Origin: Desulfarculales bacterium UBA702
GTDB taxonomy: Bacteria; Desulfobacterota; Syntrophobacteria; Syntrophobacterales; Syntrophobacteraceae
Assembly (NCBI GenBank): GCA_002298165.1
Contig: DBMI01000059.1
Location: 57,524 to 121,523, forward strand
DNA: 64,000 nt
Reading direction: 5' to 3'
Numbering within the stretch: position 1 is the stretch's first letter; the number at the start of each line of letters is the position of its first letter. Below are positions 17,730 through 26,723 of the stretch, in pieces. A program made the position numbers and the translations under genes. The notes below the pieces were generated by a model, which had not been told where the DNA came from, ran no database searches, and saw nothing but the letters and a program-made list of their open reading frames with translations.

Positions 17730-17855
17730 ATGATCAAGCTGAAAAGCTGCGAATATAAAGGAAAAAACTACACGCATGGTTCAGACCTGTGCAAGGCCGA
17801 AAGATGCATGAAATGCGACGACGGTGAGTGGAAATCTTACTCAAAGTCTCTCTAG
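17730..17855 (+). CDS. Small Cys-rich protein (41 residues)
   Basis: ATG at 17730 has GGAAAGTGAG upstream and a frame of 42 codons. The product is MIKLKSCEYKG, then Cys at 21, 26 and 29, ending CDDGEWKSYSKSL. Four Cys in 41 residues could bind zinc or form a small redox site. It is divergent from arsR across about 150 bases and might be co-regulated by the same operator. A second small protein with the same CxxC-xxGEW signature is encoded at 41478-41615. I do not recognise either as a named family. Confidence 0.65.
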   Translation: MIKLKSCEYKGKNYTHGSDLCKAERCMKCDDGEWKSYSKSL

Positions 17856-17940
17856 CTATTACTTTGCGGCAGTCCGGGAACATATTTGCTTGCACCCAAC
17901 CCTGCAGTAAAGATCATTTTAAAAATGCTCGGGAAGAGCC

Positions 17941-18627
17941 TTAAATATGGATTCCTAATTCATCGAGGTTTTCGGAAAAATCAGCCGGGTCTTTGTACAC
18001 ACGGTATGCGCCTGCACGAAACAGTTCCTCCTCGGGGTATCCGCCGGTAAGCACTCCAACCGGGAGGACACCGGCGCGTCGGGCCGCGAGAATGTCCCAT
18101 GTGCTATCACCGATTATGATGCAATCTCCGGGTGCCGTTTGGAGCTGTTTCATTGCGGCAAAAAACAGATCTGGGTCGGGCTTGCCGAAAGAAGCCTGTT
18201 CCAGGGTCACCACGTGAATATCCGGTCCAATACCAAGCATTTCCAGAGAACTCTGAGCCCTTTCGTGTGAGCTGCTGGTTACTATTGCATAAACGATGGA
18301 CTTGGTCTTCAGCAGTTCTAAGAGCTCCTTTGCTCCGGGCAAGGGTCTTAGCTCCTTAGTGCGCGCAAGATAAAACCTCGTGTGGAGATCTTTAACCTTG
18401 CCCGTCTGGTCGGCATTAAATGGCCGTCCAGCCTCGCGGCTCAGTTCCTTGACGATCAGCACATCGCTCATGCCGATGCGACGGTGAATGCGCCAGTTGG
18501 GAACGTGAATGCCAAGCGCTTCAAAGGCCTCCCGCCACGCCAAAACGTGCTGGTAGACGCTGTCAATAAGAGTGCCGTCCAGATCGAAAAGCAAAACCGG
18601 ACTTCCTGAATCAACCGAGGGTCTCAT
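17941..18627 (-). CDS. HAD-superfamily phosphatase, phosphoglycolate phosphatase-like
   Basis: The 228-residue enzyme has a HAD subfamily IA layout. DLDGTLIDS (16-24) holds the nucleophile Asp, a helical cap lies between about 30 and 95, TSSSHERAQ (Ser/Thr motif II) is near 117, KPDPDLFF supplies the motif III Lys, and [14 protein letters not shown] closes the site. Family members hydrolyse small phosphomonoesters such as 2-phosphoglycolate or sugar phosphates. The gene is divergent from pgi, 69 bases away, at the edge of the sugar phosphate cluster. A sugar phosphate substrate is plausible but not shown. Confidence 0.85.
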   Translation of the reverse strand: MRPSVDSGSPVLLFDLDGTLIDSVYQHVLAWREAFEALGIHVPNWRIHRRIGMSDVLIVKELSREAGRPFNADQTGKVKDLHTRFYLARTKELRPLPGAKELLELLKTKSIVYAIVTSSSHERAQSSLEMLGIGPDIHVVTLEQASFGKPDPDLFFAAMKQLQTAPGDCIIIGDSTWDILAARRAGVLPVGVLTGGYPEEELFRAGAYRVYKDPADFSENLDELGIHI

Positions 18628-18696
18628 CGTCTAAAGGTAAGGCCGAAAACAATGTTTAGCTTAATAACACGGAATACTTTTTGGAAGGAGATGGGA

Positions 18697-20346
18697 GTGA
18701 ACATCGCGAGAACATCAAATCTCACCCAGATTCCCGCATGGAAATACCTCGAAGGCCACTATTTAAAAATCAAAGACATAGATTTACGGCGAATGTTTGC
18801 AGAAGACCCTGACAGGGCGGAGCATTTCACGATAGAAGACGTCGGTGTCATTTTCGACTACTCCAAGAATCGTGTTACCCGGGAGACAATGGGCGCGCTG
18901 CTCGATCTTGCCGGATCGCGTGGCCTGCCTCATCGAATTGAGTCCATGTTCAGCGGTGAAAAAATCAATACCACCGAAAACCGTGCAGTACTTCATGTTG
19001 CATTGAGGGCGCCCGCGGGTGAGTCGATTATCGTTGACGGCCGGAACGTGGTGCCCGAAGTGCGCGAAGTACTCGAGCGAATGCGGCGATTTTCCAGCGG
19101 GGTCCGGGACGGGCAATGGAAGGGCTTCACGGGAAAACCTATAAGAAACGTCGTGAATATTGGAATAGGCGGCTCAGACCTCGGTCCGAGAATGGCTTAC
19201 AACGCTTTGCGCCATTATAGTCGGCGCGATATGACCTTTCGGTTCATTTCCAATGTGGATGGGACTGACTTTGTCGAAAACACGCGCGATCTTCAGCCGG
19301 ATGAAACTCTCTTTATTATTTCATCGAAGACTTTCACGACCCTTGAAACCATGACGAATGCGTACTCGGCCCGCAGGTGGCTTCTGAACAAAATGGAGGA
19401 TGAGAAAGCAGTCGCCCGGCATTTCGTGGCCGTTTCGACCAACGCCGAAAAAGTGGCTAAATTCGGCATTAGCCCGGAGAATATGTTCGGCCTTTGGGAT
19501 TGGGTCGGTGGACGCTATTCAATGGATTCAGCGATCGGCCTTTCTACAATGATCGCCATCGGCCCGGAAAATTTCGAAGCGATGCTCTCGGGGTTCCATT
19601 CAATTGACGAGCACTTCCGAAGCGCACCCATGGAAAGAAACATCCCTGTACTAATGGGACTGCTTACTGTCTGGTATAACAACTTTTTCGAAGCGGAAAC
19701 CGTTGCCATACTGCCTTACGACCAGTACCTGGAGCATTTTCCCGCCTATCTACAACAACTTACCATGGAAAGCAACGGCAAGCACGTCACCCTCGACGGC
19801 ATGCGCGTCGACTACCAGACTGGTCCGATCTTCTGGGGTGAGGCAGGGACTAACGGACAACATTCCTTTTATCAACTGATGCATCAGGGTACCAAGCTTA
19901 TTCCAGCCGATTTCATCGGCTTCTTCAAACCACTTAATCCACTCGGCAGGCATCATGACTTGCTCATGGCAAACCTTTTCGCGCAAACGGAGGCGCTGGC
20001 CTTCGGCAGAACGGCCGATGAGGTGAAGAACGAGGGGACGCCCGATTGGCTCGTACCTCATCGCGTTTGCGACGGAAATCGTCCGACAAATACCATTTTG
20101 TTGGAGCAGCTTACTCCGGAAGCGTTGGGGAAGTTGGTTGCCCTTTATGAGCACTCTGTATTTACTCAAGGAGTGATCTGGAATATCGACTCGTTCGATC
20201 AGTGGGGAGTAGAGCTTGGGAAGGTGCTTGCAAATAGAATTATTCCGGAGTTGGAAAGCGCCGACGAACCCAGGCTGGCCCACGACAGTTCGACCAATGC
20301 ACTTATCCGCCTATACAGAAAGATGAATAACAGGAGCAGCGGTTGA
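18697..20346 (+). CDS. pgi: Glucose-6-phosphate isomerase
   Basis: Pgi interconverts glucose 6-phosphate and fructose 6-phosphate. GTG at 18697 has AAGGAG six bases upstream and yields 549 residues, the usual length of the long bacterial form; the ATG at 18652 lacks a ribosome-binding site. Signatures are [67 protein letters not shown] (catalytic Glu and His) and a C-terminal region with [12 protein letters not shown]. It heads the plus-strand sugar cluster, and its stop overlaps the start of a decayed ROK kinase. Confidence 0.97.
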   Translation: MNIARTSNLTQIPAWKYLEGHYLKIKDIDLRRMFAEDPDRAEHFTIEDVGVIFDYSKNRVTRETMGALLDLAGSRGLPHRIESMFSGEKINTTENRAVLHVALRAPAGESIIVDGRNVVPEVREVLERMRRFSSGVRDGQWKGFTGKPIRNVVNIGIGGSDLGPRMAYNALRHYSRRDMTFRFISNVDGTDFVENTRDLQPDETLFIISSKTFTTLETMTNAYSARRWLLNKMEDEKAVARHFVAVSTNAEKVAKFGISPENMFGLWDWVGGRYSMDSAIGLSTMIAIGPENFEAMLSGFHSIDEHFRSAPMERNIPVLMGLLTVWYNNFFEAETVAILPYDQYLEHFPAYLQQLTMESNGKHVTLDGMRVDYQTGPIFWGEAGTNGQHSFYQLMHQGTKLIPADFIGFFKPLNPLGRHHDLLMANLFAQTEALAFGRTADEVKNEGTPDWLVPHRVCDGNRPTNTILLEQLTPEALGKLVALYEHSVFTQGVIWNIDSFDQWGVELGKVLANRIIPELESADEPRLAHDSSTNALIRLYRKMNNRSSG

Positions 20347-20450
20347 CATTTGAAATCCCTCGGAATGACAAAACTGCTATTGGGATCCATCTGGGTGGTA
20401 CCAAGATTGAAATCATTTCGGACAAAAAAGTTTGGCCCTACTGGCGCTGA
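20343..20450 (+). pseudogene. Truncated ROK-family sugar kinase remnant
   Basis: A TTG start at 20343, with AGGAG six bases upstream, overlaps the pgi stop and opens a 35-residue frame. It contains AIGIHLGGTKIEIISD, which is the ROK kinase phosphate-binding signature (usually GIDLGGTK). The frame ends at TGA 20448 and no kinase domain follows before rpe at 20477. The usual product of such a gene in this operon would be glucokinase. His replaces Asp in the signature, which would disable phosphotransfer. It is probably a relic left by deletion. Confidence 0.65.
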
Positions 20451-20476
20451 GTTTGTTCCATGCGTAGTGAAATAAG

Positions 20477-21142
20477 ATGATTAAAAAAATTGCGGCATCC
20501 ATCCTTTCCGCGGACTTCGGCAGGATTTCCGAGGAAGTAAAGGCAGTTGAAACTGCAGGCGCTGATTGGATTCACATAGATGTAATGGATGGACATTTTG
20601 TACCAAACATTACAGTCGGGCCACGAGTCGTCGAAGCTATCCGCAAGGCTACATCCCTTCCCCTTGACGTTCACCTGATGATTGAAAAACCTCAAAGATA
20701 CCTGGAAGAATTCGCGGCTGCCGGTGCCGACTGGTTGACTATCCATGCGGAAGCTACCCTGCACATTCATCGAGCCATTCAGAAAATCAGGGAGCTGGGA
20801 GCAAAGGCCGGCATTGCGCTGAACCCAGCTACACCACTGGGTTTCGTGCAAAATATCCTGTCGGATCTGGACATGATCCTCGTTATGACCGTAAATCCGG
20901 GGTTTGGCGGTCAGGAATTCATCCGCTCCATGCTACCCAAGGTGCGCGAGTGCCGGAAGTTGATCGATCAAAGCCGTGCAGACGTCCTGCTCGAAGTGGA
21001 TGGAGGTGTTCATCCGGATACCATTGGCGATCTGGCCGATGCGGGGGCCGATGTCTTTGTCTCTGGATCGGCGATCTTTCATGATCATGATAGTGATTAT
21101 CTTAAAAGTATCGGCCAGTTAAAGGCCGCTTGTTGTTTTTGA
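20477..21142 (+). CDS. rpe: Ribulose-phosphate 3-epimerase
   Basis: Rpe interconverts ribulose 5-phosphate and xylulose 5-phosphate. The 221-residue TIM barrel has the metal-binding and catalytic motifs in order: SILSADFGRISEE (7-19), HIDVMDGHFVPNITVGP (34-50), VHLMIEKP, VMTVNPGFGGQ and LEVDGGVHPDT, with the two catalytic Asp in the second and last. It sits between the ROK remnant and tkt in a plus-strand pentose phosphate operon, 28 bases before tkt. Confidence 0.97.
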   Translation: MIKKIAASILSADFGRISEEVKAVETAGADWIHIDVMDGHFVPNITVGPRVVEAIRKATSLPLDVHLMIEKPQRYLEEFAAAGADWLTIHAEATLHIHRAIQKIRELGAKAGIALNPATPLGFVQNILSDLDMILVMTVNPGFGGQEFIRSMLPKVRECRKLIDQSRADVLLEVDGGVHPDTIGDLADAGADVFVSGSAIFHDHDSDYLKSIGQLKAACCF

Positions 21143-21170
21143 ATCAATTTGGCGAATTCAGGGAGCCAAA

Positions 21171-23036
21171 ATGAAAGACAAAAAGATTGATACACTGGAA
21201 GAAATAGGCAAGCTGATCCGCTACTACTCTCTTACTATGTCGACTGCGGCGGGTTCAGGGCATCCCACTTCTTCGCTTTCAGCAACCGAGTTAATGGCAG
21301 GTTTACTTTTTGGCGGTACTTTCAGGTATGATCTGAACCATCCGGATAATCCCAATAACGACCAGCTGATATTCAGCAAAGGTCATGCCTCACCTCTTTT
21401 CTATTCGTTATGGGCCGCGGCTGGAGCGGTTAGCGAAGAAGAATTAATGACATTCAGGAAGTTTGGAAGTCCTTTGGAGGGGCATCCTACAACCAGGTTT
21501 CGTTATACCGCGGCGGCCACCGGGTCCTTGGGCCAGGGACTGTCGATGGGAGTTGGAATGGCGCTAAACGCCAAATACCTGGATAAGCTCCCCTACCGAA
21601 CTTACGTGCTCCTTGGTGACAGTGAAATGGCCGAGGGCTCGCAATGGGAATCCATCCAGATTGCCGCCTACTACAAACTCAACAATCTTATCGGCATTAT
21701 CGACGTAAATCGTTTGGGACAACGCGGCGAGACAATGTACGGATGGGACCTTGATGCTTATGCACGGCGGATCGGGGTTTTCGGCTGGGAGACAATGAAA
21801 ATCGAGGGGCACTCCTACGAGCAGATCCTGGAGGCATACGAGAAAGCGTGCGACTCCGAAAAACCCGTGATGATCATCGCCAAAACGATAAAGGGGAAAG
21901 GGGTTTCTTTTCTGGAAGACAAAAACGGCTGGCACGGGGTCCCCTTGAAAAAGGATGACCTGGAGAGGGCTTTAAAGGAACTCGGCGAATTTGACCATTC
22001 AGTAAGGGGGGAAATCACGCCCCCGGAAAAGCTTGTACCACAATCACTGGAGACAAAGCCCGCCGGAGCCGTGGAATACTCCACTGAGAAGCCCGTGGCT
22101 ACCAGGGAGGCTTTCGGGAAAGCCCTTGTGCGCACTTATCCGCATTACCCAGCGATTGTGAGCCTGGATGCAGAGGTCAGTAACTCCACAGAAGCTGCAA
22201 TATTCCAAAAAGAACATCCCGAGCGCTTTTTCGAAATGTTCATCGCCGAGCAGAATATGGTCGGGGCCGCTGTCGGCCTTTCTCGACACAGGAAGATTCC
22301 GTTTGTATCTACCTTCGCCGCGTTCCTCACCCGCGCGTTCGATCAGATCCGCATGAGCCAGTATTCGGATGCCAACATCAAGTTCGTCGGCTCGCACGCC
22401 GGAGTCTCGATCGGGCAGGACGGGCCGTCTCAGATGGGTTTGGAGGATATCGCAATGTTCAGGGCGATTCCGGGAAGCGTAATCCTCTACCCGAGTGATG
22501 CGGTTTCTGCCGACCGCATGGTTGAACTGGCAGCAGAGCACCAGGGGATCGTTTACATTCGGACCACCCGGATGGCCACCCCGATCATCTACAATGCCGG
22601 GGAGTCCTTCACCATTGGCGGAAGCAAGGTGCTGCGGAGAAGCGACAGGGACGTTGCGGCCATAGTTGCCGCCGGAATAACGCTCCACGAGGCACTGAAA
22701 GCTTATGATGAATTGATAAGGCAGGGAATCAGTGTGCGCGTGATCGATCTATACAGCCTGAAGCCGCTTGATGAGGCGACTCTGCGAGATGCGGCAAACA
22801 GCACCGATTTCATCGTTACGGTTGAAGATCATTACCCGGCAGGAGGAATAGGTGAAGAAGTCAGGGCGGCGCTCACGCCTTTGACTGCTCCGGTATATTC
22901 TCTCACAGTCCATAAAAGGCCCATGAGCGGTTTGCCTCAAGAGCTTCTCGACTACGAGGAAATTTCTGAAAAGGCAATCGTTGCAAAGATAAAAGAAATC
23001 GTGTGGAGGCGAGAGCGTCAGGCCTCGTCCGGGTAG
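21171..23036 (+). CDS. tkt: Transketolase
   Basis: The 621-residue enzyme moves two-carbon units between pentose and other sugar phosphates using thiamine diphosphate. GSGHPTSSLSATELM near 25 and GDSEMAEGSQWESIQIAAYY near 145 form the cofactor site, with the GD-x20s-N pattern completed by IDVNRLG. The pyrimidine-binding half begins about 310 with AFGKALVRTYP, contains FIAEQNMVGAAVGLS (Glu that activates the cofactor) and GVSIGQDGPSQMGLED, and ends with a regulatory-type domain. The single chain, rather than separate N and C halves, is of the animal and archaeal-like short type. It lies between rpe and rpiB. Confidence 0.95.
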   Translation: MKDKKIDTLEEIGKLIRYYSLTMSTAAGSGHPTSSLSATELMAGLLFGGTFRYDLNHPDNPNNDQLIFSKGHASPLFYSLWAAAGAVSEEELMTFRKFGSPLEGHPTTRFRYTAAATGSLGQGLSMGVGMALNAKYLDKLPYRTYVLLGDSEMAEGSQWESIQIAAYYKLNNLIGIIDVNRLGQRGETMYGWDLDAYARRIGVFGWETMKIEGHSYEQILEAYEKACDSEKPVMIIAKTIKGKGVSFLEDKNGWHGVPLKKDDLERALKELGEFDHSVRGEITPPEKLVPQSLETKPAGAVEYSTEKPVATREAFGKALVRTYPHYPAIVSLDAEVSNSTEAAIFQKEHPERFFEMFIAEQNMVGAAVGLSRHRKIPFVSTFAAFLTRAFDQIRMSQYSDANIKFVGSHAGVSIGQDGPSQMGLEDIAMFRAIPGSVILYPSDAVSADRMVELAAEHQGIVYIRTTRMATPIIYNAGESFTIGGSKVLRRSDRDVAAIVAAGITLHEALKAYDELIRQGISVRVIDLYSLKPLDEATLRDAANSTDFIVTVEDHYPAGGIGEEVRAALTPLTAPVYSLTVHKRPMSGLPQELLDYEEISEKAIVAKIKEIVWRRERQASSG

Positions 23037-23071
23037 CAGGCAGGCGACGCCGATTTTGAAAGGTCGAAGGA

Positions 23072-23524
23072 ATGCGTCTAGGCATTGCCGCGGATCACGG
23101 CGGCTTTGAACTAAAGCAAAAGCTCGTGTCCGATTTGAAACAGATGGGCTACGAGGTGGTTGATTTCGGCACACTCGATCCTCGCTCTGACGACGATTAC
23201 CCCGATTTTGTGGCGCCCCTGGCGCGTGCGGTATCGAACCGTGAGGTTGAAAGGGGAATTGCTGTCTGCGGAAGCGGTGTCGGAGCATGCATAGTTGCAA
23301 ACAAGGTGGCCGGAGTCCGTGCTGGACTGATTATGGATGTATATTCAGCCCACCAGGGGGTCGAAGATGACGATATGAATCTGATGTGCCTTGGTGGTCG
23401 GGTCGTCGGTTATGAATTGGCAAGAGATCTCGTTCATGCGTTCCTGGGGGCAAACTTCGAGGGCCATGAGCGTTTCAGGCGGCGGCTTCAAAAAGTGAAA
23501 CAGCTTGAAGAGGTAAGGAAGTGA
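23072..23524 (+). CDS. rpiB: Ribose-5-phosphate isomerase B
   Basis: RpiB interconverts ribose 5-phosphate and ribulose 5-phosphate. The 150-residue protein opens with MRLGIAADHGGFELKQKL, where the Asp-His-Gly-Gly loop is characteristic, and has AVCGSGVGACIVANKVAGVR near 69-88 with the catalytic Cys. The C-terminal RFRRRLQKV is typical of the family. Its stop overlaps the GTG start of tal by four bases, so the two are likely translated together. Confidence 0.95.
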   Translation: MRLGIAADHGGFELKQKLVSDLKQMGYEVVDFGTLDPRSDDDYPDFVAPLARAVSNREVERGIAVCGSGVGACIVANKVAGVRAGLIMDVYSAHQGVEDDDMNLMCLGGRVVGYELARDLVHAFLGANFEGHERFRRRLQKVKQLEEVRK

Positions 23525-24636
23525 AGCAAAACCCATTGAAAAAATTGGAAAGCTACGGCCAGAGTATATGGCTGGACTACATACATCGCCACCTCATCGA
23601 ATCGGGCGGCCTGCAGAAGTTGATCGATGAGGACGGGCTAAGAGGGGTTACCTCCAACCCAAGCATCTTCGATAAAGCAATCGAGGGAAGCGATGTTTAT
23701 GACGACTCCATAAGGACGCTGGCCCACCAGGGCAAAAGCATTGAAGAAATATACCAGGCCATTACAACGGATGATGTTGGAAAGGCCGCTGATTATTTCA
23801 GGCCGATATATGACCGATTGCGAGGCCGGGACGGTTTTGCCAGTATCGAAGTAAACCCTCACCTCGCTCACGATGTGCAGGGTACCGTCGAGTCGGCCCG
23901 GAGCTTGTGGAAGATTTTGGCTCGCCCAAATGTATTCGTAAAAGTCCCGTCAACCCTGGAAGGTTTAGAGTGCATTCGGCAGCTTATCAGTGAGGGGATA
24001 AACGTAAATGTGACTTTGCTTTTCGGGTTGCCCCGCTACCGAATGGTTGCCGATTCCTACATCAAAGGTCTTGAGGAGCGCTCGGCAAAAGGCTTGCCGA
24101 TTGAGAACATCGCCTCCGTGGCCAGCTTTTTTCTCAGCCGTATCGATGTTCTCATTGATCCTCTGCTTGAAAAGATCGGCACTGACGAATCCCTGGGACT
24201 GCGCGGCCAGACGGCCATTGCCTGTGCCAAAATTGCCTACCAGATGTACAAAGAGATATTCAGTTCCGAACGGTTTCGAGCACTTCACGGCGCCCAGACG
24301 CAACGGCTCCTCTGGGCCAGCACCAGCACGAAAAATCCCGAATACCCGGATCTTAAATATGTCGAGGCACTGATCGGACCTGATACGATCAACACTTTGC
24401 CAATGGAAACACTGGATGCATACCGCGATCATGGGAACCCGGCCCCTCGACTGGAAGAGGACCTCGAACAGGCACACTCCACACTCAAACGTCTGGCCGA
24501 ACTCGGCATAGACCTCGACAAGGTCACTCAGCAACTCGAAGATGAGGGCATAGCAAACTTCAACAAGTCCTATGACAGTCTCATTTCAAACCTTCGAAAA
24601 AAGCGCGACAGCTTTTGCCTGGCGGAGGCCTGCTGA
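23521..24636 (+). CDS. tal: Transaldolase
   Basis: The 371-residue enzyme transfers a dihydroxyacetone unit between sedoheptulose 7-phosphate and glyceraldehyde 3-phosphate. It belongs to the longer tal subfamily seen in actinobacteria and other phyla. GVTSNPSIFDKAI (39-51) is the substrate loop, NVFVKVPSTLEGL holds the Schiff-base Lys near residue 142, and NVTLLFGLPRY follows. Start is GTG overlapping the rpiB stop. The end overlaps the next ATG as TGATG, another coupling signal. Confidence 0.95.
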   Translation: MKQNPLKKLESYGQSIWLDYIHRHLIESGGLQKLIDEDGLRGVTSNPSIFDKAIEGSDVYDDSIRTLAHQGKSIEEIYQAITTDDVGKAADYFRPIYDRLRGRDGFASIEVNPHLAHDVQGTVESARSLWKILARPNVFVKVPSTLEGLECIRQLISEGINVNVTLLFGLPRYRMVADSYIKGLEERSAKGLPIENIASVASFFLSRIDVLIDPLLEKIGTDESLGLRGQTAIACAKIAYQMYKEIFSSERFRALHGAQTQRLLWASTSTKNPEYPDLKYVEALIGPDTINTLPMETLDAYRDHGNPAPRLEEDLEQAHSTLKRLAELGIDLDKVTQQLEDEGIANFNKSYDSLISNLRKKRDSFCLAEAC

Positions 24637-25271
24637 TGGAGCCAGCCGGGATCACGACGCTATTCCTGGATATCGGAAACGTCCTGCTTACCAACGGATG
24701 GGATCGTCACATGCGCCGTAATGCGGCGGATCTTTTCGCCCTGGATTACGATGAGATGAACGAGCGCCATCATCTCACTTTCGATACCTATGAGATGGGG
24801 AGGTTGAGTCTTGAACAATACCTGAATCGCGTGGTCTTTTACGAGCAACGCTCTTTTTCCATGGAAGATTTCAGGAACTTCATGTTCGATCAATCCAGGT
24901 TAATTCCGGATATGTTCCATTTTATAAGCACATTGAAAGCTGCTCACCGACTCAAGGTTGTGGCGGTCAGCAACGAGGGTCGGGAGCTTACATTGCACCG
25001 AATACAAAAGTTCAATCTGAGATCAGTTATCGACTTTTTTGTTTCATCCTGCTTCGTTCATCATCGAAAACCGGACGTTGAGATCTATTTGCTGGCCTTG
25101 GACTGCGCCCAGTCGAGGCCACAAGAGGTAGCCTATATAGACGACAGATCCCTGTTTGTGGAAGTCGCCCGCGGCCTGGGCATGCATGGTATTCACCACA
25201 CCGGTTGTGCCCGGACCCAGGCAGCCATGGAGGACCTGGGGCTCTCATTGGAGCGGCAGAAGGCCGCATAA
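24636..25271 (+). CDS. HAD-superfamily hydrolase in the pentose phosphate operon
   Basis: ATG at 24636 overlaps the tal stop (TGATG); an upstream ATG at 24615 would read inside tal. The 211-residue protein is a HAD-IA member. LFLDIGNVLLTNGWDRH carries the nucleophile Asp, though the second position of the DxD is Gly, as in many epoxide hydrolase-like and sugar phosphatase members. AVSNEGREL is motif II, HHRKPDVEIY gives the motif III Lys, and YIDDRSLFVEVARGLGM is motif IV. The place between tal and gnd suggests a sugar phosphate substrate. The missing second Asp in motif I makes true phosphatase activity uncertain. Confidence 0.82.
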   Translation: MEPAGITTLFLDIGNVLLTNGWDRHMRRNAADLFALDYDEMNERHHLTFDTYEMGRLSLEQYLNRVVFYEQRSFSMEDFRNFMFDQSRLIPDMFHFISTLKAAHRLKVVAVSNEGRELTLHRIQKFNLRSVIDFFVSSCFVHHRKPDVEIYLLALDCAQSRPQEVAYIDDRSLFVEVARGLGMHGIHHTGCARTQAAMEDLGLSLERQKAA

Positions 25272-25286
25272 ACGACTGGAGGCAGC

Positions 25287-26723
25287 TTGGCCGATTTGGA
25301 ATGCGACATAGGTATTGTTGGCGCCGGAACAATGGGCGGTAACTTTGCCCTCAACATGGTTGATCATGGATTTTCCGTGGCCGTCTACGATGCGGATGCG
25401 GATAAAGCGCTGTCACTGGTCCGAAGCAAAGAGGCTGGAGGCAGGCTCAGGGCTGGACGAACCCTGGAGGAATTTACGGCCCTCCTTCGCCGACCCCGAT
25501 CCATCCTGCTGCTTGTTCCAGCCGGAAAACCGGTGGACGAGGTAATGGAGGCTCTAGTTCCCGGCCTGGATAAATCAGACCTCATCATTGACGGCGGAAA
25601 TTCTCATTACACAGATACAAACCGCAGGGAAAAAGAGATGGCCATGAGCGGCATCCTTTTCATGGGAATGGGTATTTCCGGGGGTGCGTATGGAGCAAGG
25701 CATGGACCGAGTCTCATGCCGGGCGGGCCTCGCAAGGCATACGATCGTATACAAGGGATCCTGGAGGCCTGTGCCGCCCATGTAAACAGAGATCCGTGTG
25801 TTGCCTATCTAGGTTCCGGTTCCGCCGGCCACTACGTCAAGATGGTCCATAACGGGATCGAGTATGGCCTGATGCAGCTCATTTCCGAAACGTACGACAT
25901 AATGAAGCGCGGACTAGGCATGAGTCCCGACGAGCTTGCCGAGATATACAGTGGATGGAACGCAGGAGAGCTGGATTCATATCTACTCGAGATAACGGAA
26001 AAGATTTTTCAATTCAAAGATGAAAAAGACCCCAAGCTTGTACTGGTGGACCTTATTCTGGACCAGGCGCGGCAAAAGGGAACAGGCAAATGGACATCAT
26101 GGGACGCAATGGATCTCCAGGTCCCGACGCCCAATGTGGACGTTGCCGTAATGATGCGAAACCTTTCAGGTTACCTGGATGAGAGGAAGCAAGGTTCCGA
26201 AGCTCTTCACGGCCCTGGCGGCGGGTTTGAGGGGAATCGCTCCGAGCTGATCGAAAATCTTCGGAAGTCCCTCTATATCGGGATGATCACATCTTACGCT
26301 CAGGGATTCGACCTGCTCCGACAAGCTTCCCGCAAATACCAGTATGGGCTGAGCCTGGAAACAGTTGCAAGAATCTGGAGGGGTGGATGCATAATCCAGT
26401 CCGCTTTGTTGGAACCAATCCGGGCCGCCTTTCTCAGTTCCCCCGATCTAAAGAACTTAATGCTGGACAGGAATTTTAGCCGGGAAATAAATTCGCGGCA
26501 GGCAGCCCTTCGAACTGTGGTCAAAACCGCGGTCGATCTTGGATTGCCGGCGCCAGGATTCTCAGCCTCGCTCTCCTATATCGATTCATTCAGGAGCGCA
26601 TGGCTTCCGGCAAACCTGATACAGGCGCAGCGTGACTACTTTGGGTCCCATACTTACGAGCGCAAAGACATGCCGGGAAAATTCCTGCATACAGAATGGC
26701 GGAAAAAGGAGGAAGAGACTTGA
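25287..26723 (+). CDS. gnd: 6-phosphogluconate dehydrogenase (decarboxylating)
   Basis: Gnd oxidises and decarboxylates 6-phosphogluconate to ribulose 5-phosphate. The start is TTG at 25287, preceded by GGAGGC. The 478-residue protein has the long form. IGIVGAGTMGGNFALNM is the NADP loop, GMGISGGAYGARHGPSLMPGG (split here for length) carries the substrate Ser/Gly loop, and KMVHNGIEYGLMQ holds the catalytic Lys and substrate-binding Asn/Glu. The C-terminal helical domain (about 190-470) includes the swapped tail KFLHTEW. Its stop overlaps the zwf ATG. Confidence 0.95.
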   Translation: MADLECDIGIVGAGTMGGNFALNMVDHGFSVAVYDADADKALSLVRSKEAGGRLRAGRTLEEFTALLRRPRSILLLVPAGKPVDEVMEALVPGLDKSDLIIDGGNSHYTDTNRREKEMAMSGILFMGMGISGGAYGARHGPSLMPGGPRKAYDRIQGILEACAAHVNRDPCVAYLGSGSAGHYVKMVHNGIEYGLMQLISETYDIMKRGLGMSPDELAEIYSGWNAGELDSYLLEITEKIFQFKDEKDPKLVLVDLILDQARQKGTGKWTSWDAMDLQVPTPNVDVAVMMRNLSGYLDERKQGSEALHGPGGGFEGNRSELIENLRKSLYIGMITSYAQGFDLLRQASRKYQYGLSLETVARIWRGGCIIQSALLEPIRAAFLSSPDLKNLMLDRNFSREINSRQAALRTVVKTAVDLGLPAPGFSASLSYIDSFRSAWLPANLIQAQRDYFGSHTYERKDMPGKFLHTEWRKKEEET

